From Bradyrhizobium betae (GTDB lineage: Bacteria; Pseudomonadota; Alphaproteobacteria; Rhizobiales; Xanthobacteraceae): a DNA stretch of 64,000 bases. Every line of letters begins with the position of its first letter. Position 1 is the stretch's first letter. The notes beneath the pieces were generated by a model that was given only the letters and a program-made list of their open reading frames with translations, was not told the origin of the DNA and did not search any database. A program made the position numbers and the translations under genes. Positions 44,427-57,665 of the stretch are shown here, piece by piece. The stretch is from positions 1 to 64,000 of the forward strand of contig NZ_MZXW01000016.1 of NCBI RefSeq assembly GCF_004123905.1, written 5' to 3'.

Positions 44427-46109
44427 CTAATTCGTCGGCCCCACCGTGAACGGGCCGATCGCGATGACGTGGCAGTCGCTGTCGCGCTTGACGCAGTCGG
44501 CGAGGGCGGAATTGACCGCGGTCTGCTCATCTGCGGCCTTCAGGCCGAGGCCGGGCCGGCCCGCGGTGCCGACCGCGACGGCGTTCCAGCCCATGGCATC
44601 GCCGAGCTTGCGTACGACCTCGTCGCGGGCGTCCGCCACGATCGAGGAATTGCTGGCAGCATGGAAGAAGCCGGTGATCCTGAGCAGGGTCGGGATCGGC
44701 ACGACAAAATTATCGTCGACCGCGACGATCATGCAGGCGACGCCGGCGATCGCGCCGCAGGATTCCAGCGAACGCCGCGCCGCATCGTCGGTTGATGGTG
44801 CGCCCAACGTCATGAAATATTGACCGCCCGGGCCGAGCGCGACCGTCCGCGATTTCGCCGCCGGCACAAACATGTTCTCGAGCCGGACCTTTGCCGGATC
44901 CCGCACCATCGGAAAATCCTTCGACACGAAGGCCCGCTCGGTCATGGCATCGTGCCGGAAAAAAGGAGACGGCGGCATCGGCGGCTTGCCGTGCGTGTAG
45001 ACCACATTGTTGCCGACCGCATAGAGCTCGCAGCGCCGCGGCGATTGCGCGGCATCGGCGCGCTTCTGGCACTGCTCGAGCGCGCCGTTGCGCGCGGCCT
45101 CTTCGCTCGGCTGGTTCAACACCGAGCCGGTGAAGCCGCCGATATTGAGTGCGAAGGCCTTGTAGTCACCGGAGGCGGAGTAGTCGCCCGCCAGATAGCT
45201 GCGCACGCGCTCGTTGATGAAGGGCACGCTGTCGGCAGCAAGCTTGCCTGTGAGCTGCGATGCGGATGGTGACGGCGCGGGCACCGGCGCCATGGCGGCG
45301 CCGGCATTCGACGGAGCCATCTGCGCCTTGGCGAGCTGGGTCGGCGCGGGAGCCGGAGCTGGACTCGGCGCCGCAGCCACTGCCGTCGGCGCCGGGATCG
45401 GTGCAGCACTTGGCGCGGCGGCCGGCGTCACGGCCGCGGTGACCGTCTGCTTGAGCTTGGTGTTGTAGAGGAAGCCGGTGACAAGGATGGCGACGACCGA
45501 GACGATTGCAACCACCAGCGGCCACATCCACACGGGTGCCGCGGCCATCTTGGAGGCCGCCTTCTTCACCTTCGGCGTGGTGTAGGTCCCATCCTCGCGC
45601 CGCATCGCCACCATGTAGGCGTGCACCGGCGTCGGGATGTTCTTCACTTCCTGTGCGCCGATATCGGCAAACTGCACCGACAGCTTGTTGGCGACCTGCT
45701 CGTGCACGGCGCGGGAGACGCAGATGCCGCCGACCTCGGCGAGGCCCTCCAGCCGTGCTGCGATGTTGACGCCATCCCCTAGGAGATCGCCGTCGCGCTC
45801 GACCACGTCGCCGATGGTGATCCCGATCCGGAACGACATCTGCCGGCTCGGCGGATAGGCCATGTTGCGGGTTCGCAAGGATTCCTGGATGTCGATCGCG
45901 CAGCGCACCGCGTCGACGGCGCTCGGAAATTCCGCGAGCACGGCGTCGCCCGCCGTATTGAAGATGCGCCCGTTTGCCTTTGCGATGAAGTCGTCGATGA
46001 CTTCACGGTAGGACGCCAGACGCCGCAGCGTCTCCTCCTCGTCTTCCGCCACAAGCCTTGAATAGCCGGCAATATCGGCCGCGAAAATCGCTGCGATCTT
46101 GCGCTTCAT
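44427..46109 (-). CDS. Membrane class III adenylate cyclase-like protein with periplasmic Cys-repeat domain
   Basis: 560 aa. The class III cyclase domain (1-170) has metal-binding Asp12 (FAADIAGYSR) and Asp55 (NTAGDAVLAEF). One membrane helix (195-214) separates it from a Pro/Ala-rich linker (225-285) and an extracytoplasmic region with three similar units, each with a cysteine pair: Cys347/360, Cys451/459 and Cys539/546, in the pattern A...C...C.(I/V).A(V/I)G. The cyclase is thus at the N-terminus inside and a possible redox or ligand-sensing module outside. The start at 46109 fits the conserved MKRKIAAIFAADIAGYSR. It lies downstream of the atp operon beyond a hairpin, so separately transcribed. 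Confidence 0.85.
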   Translation of the reverse strand: MKRKIAAIFAADIAGYSRLVAEDEEETLRRLASYREVIDDFIAKANGRIFNTAGDAVLAEFPSAVDAVRCAIDIQESLRTRNMAYPPSRQMSFRIGITIGDVVERDGDLLGDGVNIAARLEGLAEVGGICVSRAVHEQVANKLSVQFADIGAQEVKNIPTPVHAYMVAMRREDGTYTTPKVKKAASKMAAAPVWMWPLVVAIVSVVAILVTGFLYNTKLKQTVTAAVTPAAAPSAAPIPAPTAVAAAPSPAPAPAPTQLAKAQMAPSNAGAAMAPVPAPSPSASQLTGKLAADSVPFINERVRSYLAGDYSASGDYKAFALNIGGFTGSVLNQPSEEAARNGALEQCQKRADAAQSPRRCELYAVGNNVVYTHGKPPMPPSPFFRHDAMTERAFVSKDFPMVRDPAKVRLENMFVPAAKSRTVALGPGGQYFMTLGAPSTDDAARRSLESCGAIAGVACMIVAVDDNFVVPIPTLLRITGFFHAASNSSIVADARDEVVRKLGDAMGWNAVAVGTAGRPGLGLKAADEQTAVNSALADCVKRDSDCHVIAIGPFTVGPTN

Positions 46110-46235
46110 CTGCGACCCGCCTTGGAACCTCATCCGCGGCGGCAGAATGCCGCTATCTCCGGCGCGGCGCAACAAAGTTTCAGCGCCCGCCACTTTCGTG
46201 ACGAGCGCTGAGCCTGTTCAGGAATTTTAGGCTTG

Positions 46236-46259
46236 AGCCCCGGAGCAGTGCGCCGGGGC

Positions 46260-46260
<1 letters not shown>
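46236..46260 (-). terminator. Hairpin at the end of the atp operon
   Basis: AGCCCCGG (46236-46243) pairs with CCGGGGCT (46253-46260) immediately after atpC. The U-tract is weak on the minus strand, so termination may be partial. Confidence 0.55.
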
Positions 46261-48217
<1,957 letters not shown>

Positions 48218-48248
48218 TTACTTGAACGACCGTCGTTTGGTTCGTGCG

Positions 48249-49124
48249 TCAGACCGCCTCGGCGCCGGAGATGATCTCGATCAGCTCCTTGGTGATCTGG
48301 GCTTGACGGGTTCGGTTGTAGATCTGGGTTTGCTTGCGGATCATTTCGCCGGCGTTGCGGGTGGCGTTGTCCATCGAGCTCATCTGCGCGCCGTAGAACG
48401 AAGCGTTGTTTTCCAGCAGCGCGCGGAAGATCTGCACCGCGATGTTGCGCGGCAAAAGGCCCGTGAGGAGTTCGTCCTCCTCCGGCTCATATTCGTAGGA
48501 CGTCGACGGCGCGTTCGCCGCCTTTTCTTCCACGACCAGCGGAATGATCTGCTGCGCGGTCGGGATCTGGGCGATCACCGACTTGAACTGCGCGTAGAAC
48601 AGCGTGCAGACGTCGAACTCGCCGGCGTCGAAGCGCGCCAGAACCTTCCTGGCGATGTCCTCGGCGTTGACGAAGCCGAGCTGACGAACGCTGCGCAGGT
48701 CGAGATGCTCGACGATCTGCTTGTCGAACAGACGGCGAAGCTGCTCATAGCCCTTGCGGCCGACGCAGAAGAATTTGACGTCCTTGCCCTGCGCCATCAG
48801 CGCCTGGGCGCGCTCGCGCGCGAGGCGCACGATCGAGGAGTTGAAGGCGCCGGACAGGCCGCGCTCGCCAGTGCAAACCAGCAGCAAATGAACCTGGTCC
48901 TTGCCGGTGCCGGCCAGCAGCGCCGGCGCGCCGGGCGAACCCGCAGCAGCGCTGGCGATGTTGGAGATCACCGCGCTCATCTTGTCGGCATAGGGCCGCG
49001 CCGCTTCGGCCGCTTGCTGGGCGCGACGCAATCTGGACGCGGCGACCATCTGCATGGCCTTGGTGATCTTCTGCGTCGCCTTGGTGGAGGCGATGCGGAC
49101 CCGCATGTCTTTAAGTGACGCCAT
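48249..49124 (-). CDS. atpG: ATP synthase gamma subunit
   Basis: 291 aa. The N-terminal helix [20 protein letters not shown] and C-terminal helix [15 protein letters not shown] form the rotating central shaft; both are strongly conserved. [13 protein letters not shown] lies in the middle. It lies 173 nt downstream of atpA, a gap occupied by a repeat element. Confidence 0.98.
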   Translation of the reverse strand: MASLKDMRVRIASTKATQKITKAMQMVAASRLRRAQQAAEAARPYADKMSAVISNIASAAAGSPGAPALLAGTGKDQVHLLLVCTGERGLSGAFNSSIVRLARERAQALMAQGKDVKFFCVGRKGYEQLRRLFDKQIVEHLDLRSVRQLGFVNAEDIARKVLARFDAGEFDVCTLFYAQFKSVIAQIPTAQQIIPLVVEEKAANAPSTSYEYEPEEDELLTGLLPRNIAVQIFRALLENNASFYGAQMSSMDNATRNAGEMIRKQTQIYNRTRQAQITKELIEIISGAEAV

Positions 49125-49177
49125 TCTTCGTTCACCCCGGCGATCAGCCTGTGGCTGGACCGCGACCCTATCTTGTC

Positions 49178-49290
49178 GTCATGCCCGGGCTTGTCCCGGG
49201 CATCCACGTCTTCGTCTCCACGCAGTCAAGGCGTGGATGGCCGGGACTTGAAGTGCGAAGACGCGCTTCGCGCTTCAGCCCGGCCATGAC
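49178..49290. repeat. Inverted repeat element between atpA and atpG (GTCATGCCCGGG type)
   Basis: The left arm GTCATGCCCGGGCTTGTCCC is mirrored by a right arm ending CAGCCCGGCCATGAC, with an inner inverted segment CATCCACG.../CGTGGATG. It sits inside the ATP synthase operon. Confidence 0.8.
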
Positions 49291-49297
49291 GGCCCAC

Positions 49298-51387
<2,090 letters not shown>

Positions 51388-52047
51388 AGACGCGCTCTTT
51401 GTGCTGTCAAATTCGCAAGGGAAAAACCGTCGCCACAAAGCGGCGCCTAGCGATCCAAGCCCTTGGAATTCAAGCGGGACTTCGATTTTCGGCCGACACG
51501 GGAAGTGCCGGGTCCGTTAAAATCGCGGCTTTGCTAACATAGCAGGCGCGCACGTGCAACATGACGGCAACTTAAAGGCCCGGCTCTTTCTCGCCAGTTC
51601 GTCGCAGTCCACGACGCTTCGACGGTGATCCGGATGACGACCTGCCACGCCACGGAATTGCCGTGAGCCTGACGGCGCCATCCCGCCCATTCGCCTCCCA
51701 TTCGTTCCCGCCCTCAGCGCATAGCGGCCATGAACACGGATCGCTGAGGCGTGATTCCCGGCGAGTTGCCAACTCCTCCCGAATACTTACGCAATTCTAA
51801 ACTTGGAATGGAATGACTTTATTTTACAGTATTCAGAAGTAATAATTCGGTTAAGGAGTTATTAAAGCGCAAGCTTACGGAACATCGGCTGCAATATCGA
51901 TGCCAGTAACAAGATGTTTCATGATGACACGGAACAGATTTACTGCCCAATTCACGCCTCATTGCCCAACGAAACGCCAAATCGCTCACAAACCGATGGG
52001 GGCTCCACTGGCCACATATGTGGCAATACTAGCTTAGGGACCACTAA
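51388..52047. other. 660-nt divergent region between atpH and the RlpA gene
   Basis: No supported gene. The part 51780-51890 is strikingly AT-rich (long A/T stretches such as TTTATTTTACAG) for this genome and probably contains promoters or a bend. The palindrome GCCACATATGTGGC at 52011-52024 lies just before the RlpA start. Confidence 0.5.
52011..52024. promoter_or_regulatory. Perfect 14-bp palindrome upstream of the RlpA gene
   Basis: GCCACATATGTGGC is its own reverse complement and is centred about 30 nt before the ATG at 52048. This position suits an operator overlapping the promoter or leader; the binding protein is unknown. Confidence 0.45.
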
Positions 52048-52557
52048 ATGCTGTCTTTGAAGACGCTGGGCTCTGTGACCCGGCCGCGTACGGCGATCGC
52101 TTTCGTTGCTGCAACTTTCCTCGTTGGTGGAACTGCCACCGAAGCTTCCGCCAAATCCCGGCATCACCACCGGGCCTCTCACCATCATCACCGCCACCAC
52201 GCCCAGGCTGACATCAACGCGACCTCCGACTGGCGCAACGCCAACGCGGCGATGACGCCGTCGTCGGGCTCGGGCCACAGCTTCTCCGGCATGGCCTCCT
52301 ATTACGGCAACGAGTCCGGCAGCCGCACGGCCTCGGGCGCGCGCTTCAACCAGAACGCCATGACCGCAGCGCACCGTTCGCTGCCGTTCGGCACCAAGCT
52401 GCGCGTCACCCATGGCGGCTCGAGCGTCATCGTCACCATCAATGACCGTGGCCCGTTCATTCGCGGCCGTGTCCTCGACCTCTCCACCGGTGCCGCCCGC
52501 GCCATCGGCCTCACCGGCGCCGGCGTCGGCCGCGTCACCGCGGAAGTCGTCTCCTAA
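52048..52557 (+). CDS. RlpA-like septal ring lytic transglycosylase family protein
   Basis: 169 aa. Signal peptide (1-35, cleavage near TEASA), a histidine-rich stretch (39-51, ten His), then a double-psi beta-barrel with GMASYYG, TASGARFN, AAHRSLPFGTKL and the catalytic-type Asp133 in NDRGPFIRGRVLDLS. RlpA proteins cleave or bind glycan strands at septa. The SPOR domain of E. coli RlpA is absent, as in many short alphaproteobacterial versions. AGGGA precedes the ATG at suitable spacing. A strong terminator follows at 52660. Confidence 0.9.
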   Translation: MLSLKTLGSVTRPRTAIAFVAATFLVGGTATEASAKSRHHHRASHHHHRHHAQADINATSDWRNANAAMTPSSGSGHSFSGMASYYGNESGSRTASGARFNQNAMTAAHRSLPFGTKLRVTHGGSSVIVTINDRGPFIRGRVLDLSTGAARAIGLTGAGVGRVTAEVVS

Positions 52558-52587
52558 CGGCGCTCAGCGCCTCACCTCAAAGCGCAG

Positions 52588-52627
52588 TTCTCGTCATTGT
52601 CCGGGGATTCTCGTCATTGTCCGGGGA
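52588..52627 (+). repeat. Tandem 20-bp direct repeat
   Basis: TTCTCGTCATTGTCCGGGGA occurs twice without a gap (52588-52607, 52608-52627), 30 nt after the RlpA stop codon. Confidence 0.9.
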
Positions 52628-52659
52628 CATGTGAGCGGCGAGATCAGCACGGCCGAAAC

Positions 52660-52693
52660 AAGCCCGCCGTCTTGGGGGACGGCGGGCTTTTTG
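52660..52693 (+). terminator. Rho-independent terminator after the RlpA gene
   Basis: AAGCCCGCCGTC pairs with GACGGCGGGCTT around a TTGGG loop, followed by TTTTTG. Confidence 0.92.
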
Positions 52694-52727
52694 TTTGCCT
52701 TTTCATTAGAGCAGCGGCACTCGTCTC

Positions 52728-52870
52728 GCTCGTGTCCCGGACGCGCTGCAGCGCGTAGCGTTGCTGCGCAGAGCCGGGACCCAGAAAGCGACACGGACCG
52801 CTACGGCATGGGCCCCGGCTCTGCACCGCACCGCCGAAGAGGCGCTGCGCTGCGTCCGGGGCACGAGACT
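52728..52870. repeat. Long inverted repeat element (GTGTCCCGGACGC type)
   Basis: Left arm contains GTGTCCCGGACGCGCTGCAG and GCAGAGCCGGGACCCA; the right arm has GGGCCCCGGCTCTGC and GCGCTGCGTCCGGGGCACGA in inverted order. The arms are about 55-60 nt and imperfect. Confidence 0.75.
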
Positions 52871-52897
52871 GGGTTTTCGCTCACAGCTGCATCAACA

Positions 52898-52929
52898 CCG
52901 TCATCGCGAGCGCAGCGAAGCAATGACGG
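52898..52929. repeat. Single REP unit, family B
   Basis: CCGTCATCGCGAG...GCGAAGCAATGACGG forms one hairpin and matches an arm of the element at 29862-29950. It ends 18 nt from the priA stop codon. Confidence 0.7.
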
Positions 52930-52946
52930 GGAGAGTGCGGTGGCTT

Positions 52947-55157
52947 CTACAAAAAGCTCTGCGGATCGATGTCCACTTCGAGCTTCTGATTGCCCTTCGG
53001 CTTCGGGCACACCGCGAGCCAGTTGCGCAGATAATCCGAGAGGTCGAAACCGCGCGCCGATTTCACCAGGATGCGGAAACGATAACGGCCCTTGATCACC
53101 GCGAGCGGGGCTTCCGCCGGGCCCAGCACCACCACGCGCTCGTCGCGCGGCGCGAGGGCCACGAGCCTGCGGCCAAGGCCCTCGGCGCTCGGGCGGTCGC
53201 CGGCCGAGATGATCAGGCTCGCGAGCCGGCCGAACGGCGGATACAGCGTGCGCTCGCGCAGATCGATCTCGCTGTCGTAAAAGGCCTCGCGGTCGCAGGC
53301 GATCAGCGCCTTCATCACGGGATGATCGGGCTGGTGCGTTTGCAAATAGCCGACGCCGCGGCCCTGCTCGCGGCCGGCGCGGCCGATCACCTGGTTGAGC
53401 AATTGCCAGGTGCGTTCCGCCGCGCGCGGATCGCCATTGCTAAGACCGAGATCGGCATCGACCACGCCAACCAGATTGAGCCGCGGAAAATTGTGGCCCT
53501 TGGCGACGAGTTGCGTGCCGATGATGATGTCGACGCGGCCCTCCGCGATCTCGGCAAGCTCGCTGCGCATCGTCTCGATCGAGGTGATGAGATCGCTCGA
53601 CAGCACCATGGTGCGTGCGTCCGGGAACAGCGCGGCCGCCTCCTCCTGCAAGCGCTCGACGCCCGGCCCGACCGCCACCAGCGATTCTTCCGCCGCGCAA
53701 TGCGGACAGGTCGGCGGCCGCGGCATCGAGAAGCCGCAATGATGGCAGACCAGCCGCTGGCGAAAACGGTGATCGACCAGCCAGGCATCGCAGATGGTGC
53801 AGGCGAAGCGATGGCCGCAGGCACGGCACAGCGTCAGCGGCGCATAGCCGCGGCGATTGAGGAACAGCAGCGCCTGCTCGCGCTTCTCGATCGCTCTTCT
53901 GATCTCGGAGGCCAAACGTGGTGAAATATAGCGGCCGCGCGCAGGCGGCTCGCGGCGCATGTCGATGGCCTCGATATGCGGCATATGCTGGCCGCCGAAC
54001 CGCGACGGCAGCGCGATGCGCTGATAGCGATTCTTGCGTGCATTGACCTCGGATTCGACGGAGGGTGTCGCCGAGGCCAGCACGATCGGAATCTTTGCGA
54101 TATGCGCGCGCACCACCGCCATGTCGCGGGCGTGGTAATGTACGCCCTCGTCTTGCTTGTAGGCCTGATCGTGCTCTTCATCGACGATGATGAGGCCGAG
54201 ATTGCCGTAAGGCAGAAACAGCGCCGAGCGCGCCCCGACCACGACCGGCGCGGAACCTTCCGAAATCGCCGCCCAATTGCGCGCGCGGGTGCGCGGCGTC
54301 AGCTCCGAATGCCATTCGATCGGCCGCACGCCAAAGCGCTGCGCGAAGCGATCGAGGAACTGGCCGGTGAGCGCGATCTCCGGCATCAGGATCAGCGACT
54401 GTTTTCCGCGTCGGATCGCTTCCGCGACCGCCTCGAAATAGACCTCGGTCTTGCCCGAACCGGTGACGCCGTCGAGCAGCGCGACGTGGAACGTGCCGTT
54501 GGCCGCGAGCGCGCGCAACGTATCGGCCGCAGCGCGCTGCAGCGGCGAAAAATCCGGCCGGCCGAAATCCGGATCGGGCGCGGGCGGCGGCGCAGGCGGC
54601 GGCATCGGCTCGACCGTCAGCGTGCCTTCGTCGACGAGCCCGTCGACCACACCGGCGGAAACGCCGGCTTCCTTGGTGGCTTCCGACTTGCCGTGCAGCA
54701 GCCGGTCCGACAGCACCTCGATCAGGCGCTGCCGCGCCGGCGTCAGCCGTTTGGGGGGATCGCCGACCAGGCGCACGCCGGCGCGGACCCGCTCGGGGCC
54801 GAGATTCTCGCCCATCCGCAGGCACATGCGCAGCACCATGCCGCGCGGACTGAGCGTGTAATTGGCGACCCAGTCGACGACGGAGCGCAACTCTGGCTTC
54901 AAAGACGGAAGGTCGAGCTTCTCGCTGACTTCCTTCAGGCGATTGTGCAGGCGCGGATCGGGATTGGCGTTTTCCGCCCAGACCACGGCCAGCACCTCGC
55001 GCGGGCCGAGCGGCACACCGACGAGATCGCCCGCCTTCAACTCCATCCCGCGCGGCACCTTGTAGGAATAGGTCTGGTCGAGCGCGACCGGCACCAGCAC
55101 GTCGACCATGCGGGTCGCGTTGGCGGGGGTCGTCGTGCTGCGGGACGAGTGATCCAT
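52947..55157 (-). CDS. priA: Primosomal protein N' (replication restart helicase PriA)
   Basis: About 736 aa. N-terminal 3'-DNA-binding domain (VDVLVPVALDQTYSYKVP), helicase Walker A GVTGSGKTEVYF, motif II DEEH and a zinc-binding insertion with eight cysteines (CRACGHRFACTIC ... CHHCGF ... CPHC). It reloads DnaB at stalled forks. Preferred start ATG at 55157 (a TTG directly precedes it); another ATG at 55109 begins at the conserved MVDVLVP. Transcribed divergently from xerC, a pairing frequent in alphaproteobacteria. Confidence 0.96.
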   Translation of the reverse strand: MDHSSRSTTTPANATRMVDVLVPVALDQTYSYKVPRGMELKAGDLVGVPLGPREVLAVVWAENANPDPRLHNRLKEVSEKLDLPSLKPELRSVVDWVANYTLSPRGMVLRMCLRMGENLGPERVRAGVRLVGDPPKRLTPARQRLIEVLSDRLLHGKSEATKEAGVSAGVVDGLVDEGTLTVEPMPPPAPPPAPDPDFGRPDFSPLQRAAADTLRALAANGTFHVALLDGVTGSGKTEVYFEAVAEAIRRGKQSLILMPEIALTGQFLDRFAQRFGVRPIEWHSELTPRTRARNWAAISEGSAPVVVGARSALFLPYGNLGLIIVDEEHDQAYKQDEGVHYHARDMAVVRAHIAKIPIVLASATPSVESEVNARKNRYQRIALPSRFGGQHMPHIEAIDMRREPPARGRYISPRLASEIRRAIEKREQALLFLNRRGYAPLTLCRACGHRFACTICDAWLVDHRFRQRLVCHHCGFSMPRPPTCPHCAAEESLVAVGPGVERLQEEAAALFPDARTMVLSSDLITSIETMRSELAEIAEGRVDIIIGTQLVAKGHNFPRLNLVGVVDADLGLSNGDPRAAERTWQLLNQVIGRAGREQGRGVGYLQTHQPDHPVMKALIACDREAFYDSEIDLRERTLYPPFGRLASLIISAGDRPSAEGLGRRLVALAPRDERVVVLGPAEAPLAVIKGRYRFRILVKSARGFDLSDYLRNWLAVCPKPKGNQKLEVDIDPQSFL

Positions 55158-55279
55158 CAATGGTCTTTGGAGGAAGAATCGGAACCTTGGGCCTTGAGGC
55201 TAGCGCCCCGGGGCAGCCTTAGCGAACAGTAAACTGGTGTGATGCGATATACTGTGCGGAATCATTACGTCCAGAGCGC

Positions 55280-56245
55280 ATGAGCAAAGCCGCGGCCCCA
55301 CAAATCGAGCTCGCCAGCGCCGATCCCTCGATCGCGCTGGAGATGACGCGCTGGCTGTCGCATCTCGGCGCCGAGCGGCGGCTGTCGCCGAAGACGCTGG
55401 AGGCCTATGGCCGCGACTTGCGGCAGTGCCTGGATTTTCTTTGCGCCTATTGGGGCGAACGCGTGACGCTCGCACGTTTCGCGTCGCTGGAGGCCACCGA
55501 CGTGCGCGCCTTCATGGCGATGCGCCGCGCTGACGATATTGCGGGACGTTCATTGATGCGCGCGCTCGCGGGCCTGCGCTCGTTCGGCCGCTTTCTCGAA
55601 CGCGAGGGCAAGGGCAAGGTCGGCGCGCTCTCGGCGATCCGCGCGCCGAAGGTGGCCAAGACCTTGCCGAAGCCGCTGCCGATGGCATCCGCAAAGCGTC
55701 TGGCCGATGCCGACGAGCGCGCCGGCGAGGACCGCGAGACCTGGATCCTGGCACGCGACGCTGCGGTGATGGCGCTGTTGTATGGATCGGGCCTGCGCAT
55801 CTCCGAGGCGCTCGGCCTGAAGCGCCGCGAGGTGCCGCGGCCCGGCGAAGGCGACGTGCTGATCGTCACAGGCAAAGGCAACAAGACCCGCATGGTGCCG
55901 GTGCTGCAAAACGTGCTGGCGCTGGTCGACGAATATGTTGGGATGTGCCCGTATCCGCTGCCGGCGGAAGGCCCGATCTTCCTCGGCGCCCGCGGCGGCC
56001 CGCTCAGCCCGCGCATCATCCAGCTCGCGATGGAGCGGTTGCGCGGCGCGCTCGGCCTGCCTGACAGCGCCACGCCGCATGCGCTGCGGCATTCCTTCGC
56101 CACGCATCTGCTGTCGCGCGGCGGCGACCTGCGCGCGATCCAGGAATTGCTCGGCCATTCCTCGCTCTCGACCACGCAGATCTACACCGGCATCGATTCT
56201 GAACGCCTGCTGGAAGTCTATGCGAGCGCGCATCCGCGGCGGTAG
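55280..56245 (+). CDS. xerC: Tyrosine recombinase XerC
   Basis: 321 aa. Core-binding domain (20-110, [20 protein letters not shown]) and catalytic domain with Arg173, a lysine in VTGKGNKTR, His267-x-x-Arg270, His293 and the nucleophile Tyr302 ([10 protein letters not shown]). It resolves chromosome dimers at dif with a partner recombinase and FtsK. Position next to priA supports XerC rather than XerD or a phage integrase. All catalytic residues are intact. Confidence 0.93.
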   Translation: MSKAAAPQIELASADPSIALEMTRWLSHLGAERRLSPKTLEAYGRDLRQCLDFLCAYWGERVTLARFASLEATDVRAFMAMRRADDIAGRSLMRALAGLRSFGRFLEREGKGKVGALSAIRAPKVAKTLPKPLPMASAKRLADADERAGEDRETWILARDAAVMALLYGSGLRISEALGLKRREVPRPGEGDVLIVTGKGNKTRMVPVLQNVLALVDEYVGMCPYPLPAEGPIFLGARGGPLSPRIIQLAMERLRGALGLPDSATPHALRHSFATHLLSRGGDLRAIQELLGHSSLSTTQIYTGIDSERLLEVYASAHPRR

Positions 56246-56356
56246 ACCGCGCTTAATCCTGACATGAAGCTGTCATAGCAGGCTCTCTGGCATGCGTGCC
56301 TCTTGCGCGGTGCCTGCGGTTCGGTCAATCGTTGGCAACCGAACAGGAGGGGAATC

Positions 56357-56947
56357 ATGAGCGCACATGAAAGCATGGAGCATGCCGAGCACGCCGAACA
56401 CGCGTCCGGCTCGAACAAGAAGATCGCCCTCCTGATCGCGGTTCTCGCGCTATTCCTGGCGATCTCGGAGACGCTCGGCAAGGGCGCCCAGACCGAATCG
56501 ATCAGCAAGAACGTCGAGGGCGCCAATCTCTGGGCCTTCTTCCAGGCCAAGAGTATCCGCCGCACCGTGGTGCAGACTGCGGCCGAGCAGGGCAAGCTCA
56601 CGCTCGGCTTCGCAACCGACGACGCCACCAAGGCGGCGGTGCAGAAGCAGATCGACGACTGGACCAAGACGGCGGCGCGCTACCGCTCCGAGCCCGAGAC
56701 CGGCGAAGGCACCGAGCAGCTGGCCGAGAAGGCCAAGCACGCCGAGCACGAGCGCGACGAGGCGACCGCGAAATACCACCATTTCGAGCTGGCGTCGGCC
56801 GCCTTCCAGATCGGCATCGTGCTGGCCTCGGCCACCATCATCACCGGCATGATCGCGCTCGCCTATGTCGCCGGCATCCTGACGCTCGCCGGCATCTTCA
56901 TGACCGCGCTCGGCCTGTGGATGCCGCATATGCTGCATTTGCATTGA
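56357..56947 (+). CDS. DUF4337 membrane protein
   Basis: 196 aa. A His/Glu-rich start (HESMEHAEHAEHASG) is followed by a membrane helix (IALLIAVLALFLAISETLG), a charged extramembrane domain (about 45-150) and two to three helices at the C-terminus, the DUF4337 layout. Family function is unknown. The ATG at 56357 has AGGAGGGG just upstream. The three acidic/His repeats near the front could bind metal, but that is only a guess. Confidence 0.82.
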   Translation: MSAHESMEHAEHAEHASGSNKKIALLIAVLALFLAISETLGKGAQTESISKNVEGANLWAFFQAKSIRRTVVQTAAEQGKLTLGFATDDATKAAVQKQIDDWTKTAARYRSEPETGEGTEQLAEKAKHAEHERDEATAKYHHFELASAAFQIGIVLASATIITGMIALAYVAGILTLAGIFMTALGLWMPHMLHLH

Positions 56948-56988
56948 GGGTTCTGCGCTATCACGCACGCTCGAAGCCACACAGACAG

Positions 56989-57086
56989 TGTCATGCCCCG
57001 CGAAGGCGGGGCATCCAGTACGCCGCGGCCTTTCGGTATTCGACCGACGTCCCTGGACTACTGGATTGCCCGCCTTGCGGGCAATA
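56989..57086. repeat. Inverted repeat element, family C copy 1
   Basis: Starts TGTCATGCCCCGCGAAGGCG and ends GGATTGCCCGCCTTGCGGGC, with inner ATCCAGTA.../TACTGGAT arms. The same element occurs inverted at 61225-61325. Confidence 0.85.
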
Positions 57087-57100
57087 ACACCGAATATGTG

Positions 57101-57631
57101 TCAGCGCGCTTCGTGCACGCTCTTGCGGAAACGCTGGATCAAACGCAGCGTCCGTGACGACCAGCCCTCGCCGTTGCCGGCGATCAGCTCGCGGATGCGG
57201 CGCTTGATCGGGTCGACCAGCTCGGCTGCCTTTGCGCGCAGCCTCATCACGAGGGCGTAGAGCCGCTCGAACCAGCCCATCTCCATCAGCTTGTCGCGCG
57301 TCACGTCGAACACGAAGGCGGTGACGCCGACGCCGAGCAGCTTTGCGAACAGGAACGTGGAGACGCCGGTGAGCCAGTATTCATGCGTGAGCAGATACAG
57401 GCCGATCAGCTTGAGCGGAAACAGCGGGATGATCGGCACCGCGAACACGATCAGCGTCATCGCCGGCGGCAGCGCATCGACGCGCTCCGTCAGCCATTGC
57501 TTGAAGCGCGCGAGCGGGATGGCTGCGACAACCCGCGCGACAATCGGTTCGAGATGGTCCCACAGCCAGGCTTCGATCAGGAAGATGATCGCCAGCAAGA
57601 CCCAGACCGGTTGAAGAAGGCGGCGCAGCAT
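57101..57631 (-). CDS. Membrane protein of unknown function (176 aa)
   Basis: Three hydrophobic stretches (LLQPVWVLLAIIFLIEAWLW, MTLIVFAVPIIPLFPLKLIG and FLFAKLLGVGVTAFVFDV) and a basic helical C-terminus (VDPIKRRIRELIAG). No known motif. Start ATG at 57631, 35 nt after the lpd stop, so it may be the last gene of the sucA-sucB-SDR-lpd operon. A role beside 2-oxoglutarate dehydrogenase is not implied by sequence. Confidence 0.75.
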   Translation of the reverse strand: MLRRLLQPVWVLLAIIFLIEAWLWDHLEPIVARVVAAIPLARFKQWLTERVDALPPAMTLIVFAVPIIPLFPLKLIGLYLLTHEYWLTGVSTFLFAKLLGVGVTAFVFDVTRDKLMEMGWFERLYALVMRLRAKAAELVDPIKRRIRELIAGNGEGWSSRTLRLIQRFRKSVHEAR

Positions 57632-57665
57632 GTGTTTCCCGCCCGATTCAGCGCTGGGCGCGTTC

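Larger units (their letters stand above)
52558..52946. other. 389-nt gap full of repeats
   Basis: Between the RlpA gene and the 3' end of priA. Contains a tandem 20-bp duplication, a terminator, a long inverted repeat and a single REP unit, described separately; nothing coding. Confidence 0.6.

Noticed and set aside
55280..56245. Tyrosine recombinase as evidence of a prophage or integrative element
   Set aside because: Its position beside priA and its sequence fit the housekeeping recombinase XerC; no phage genes are nearby.
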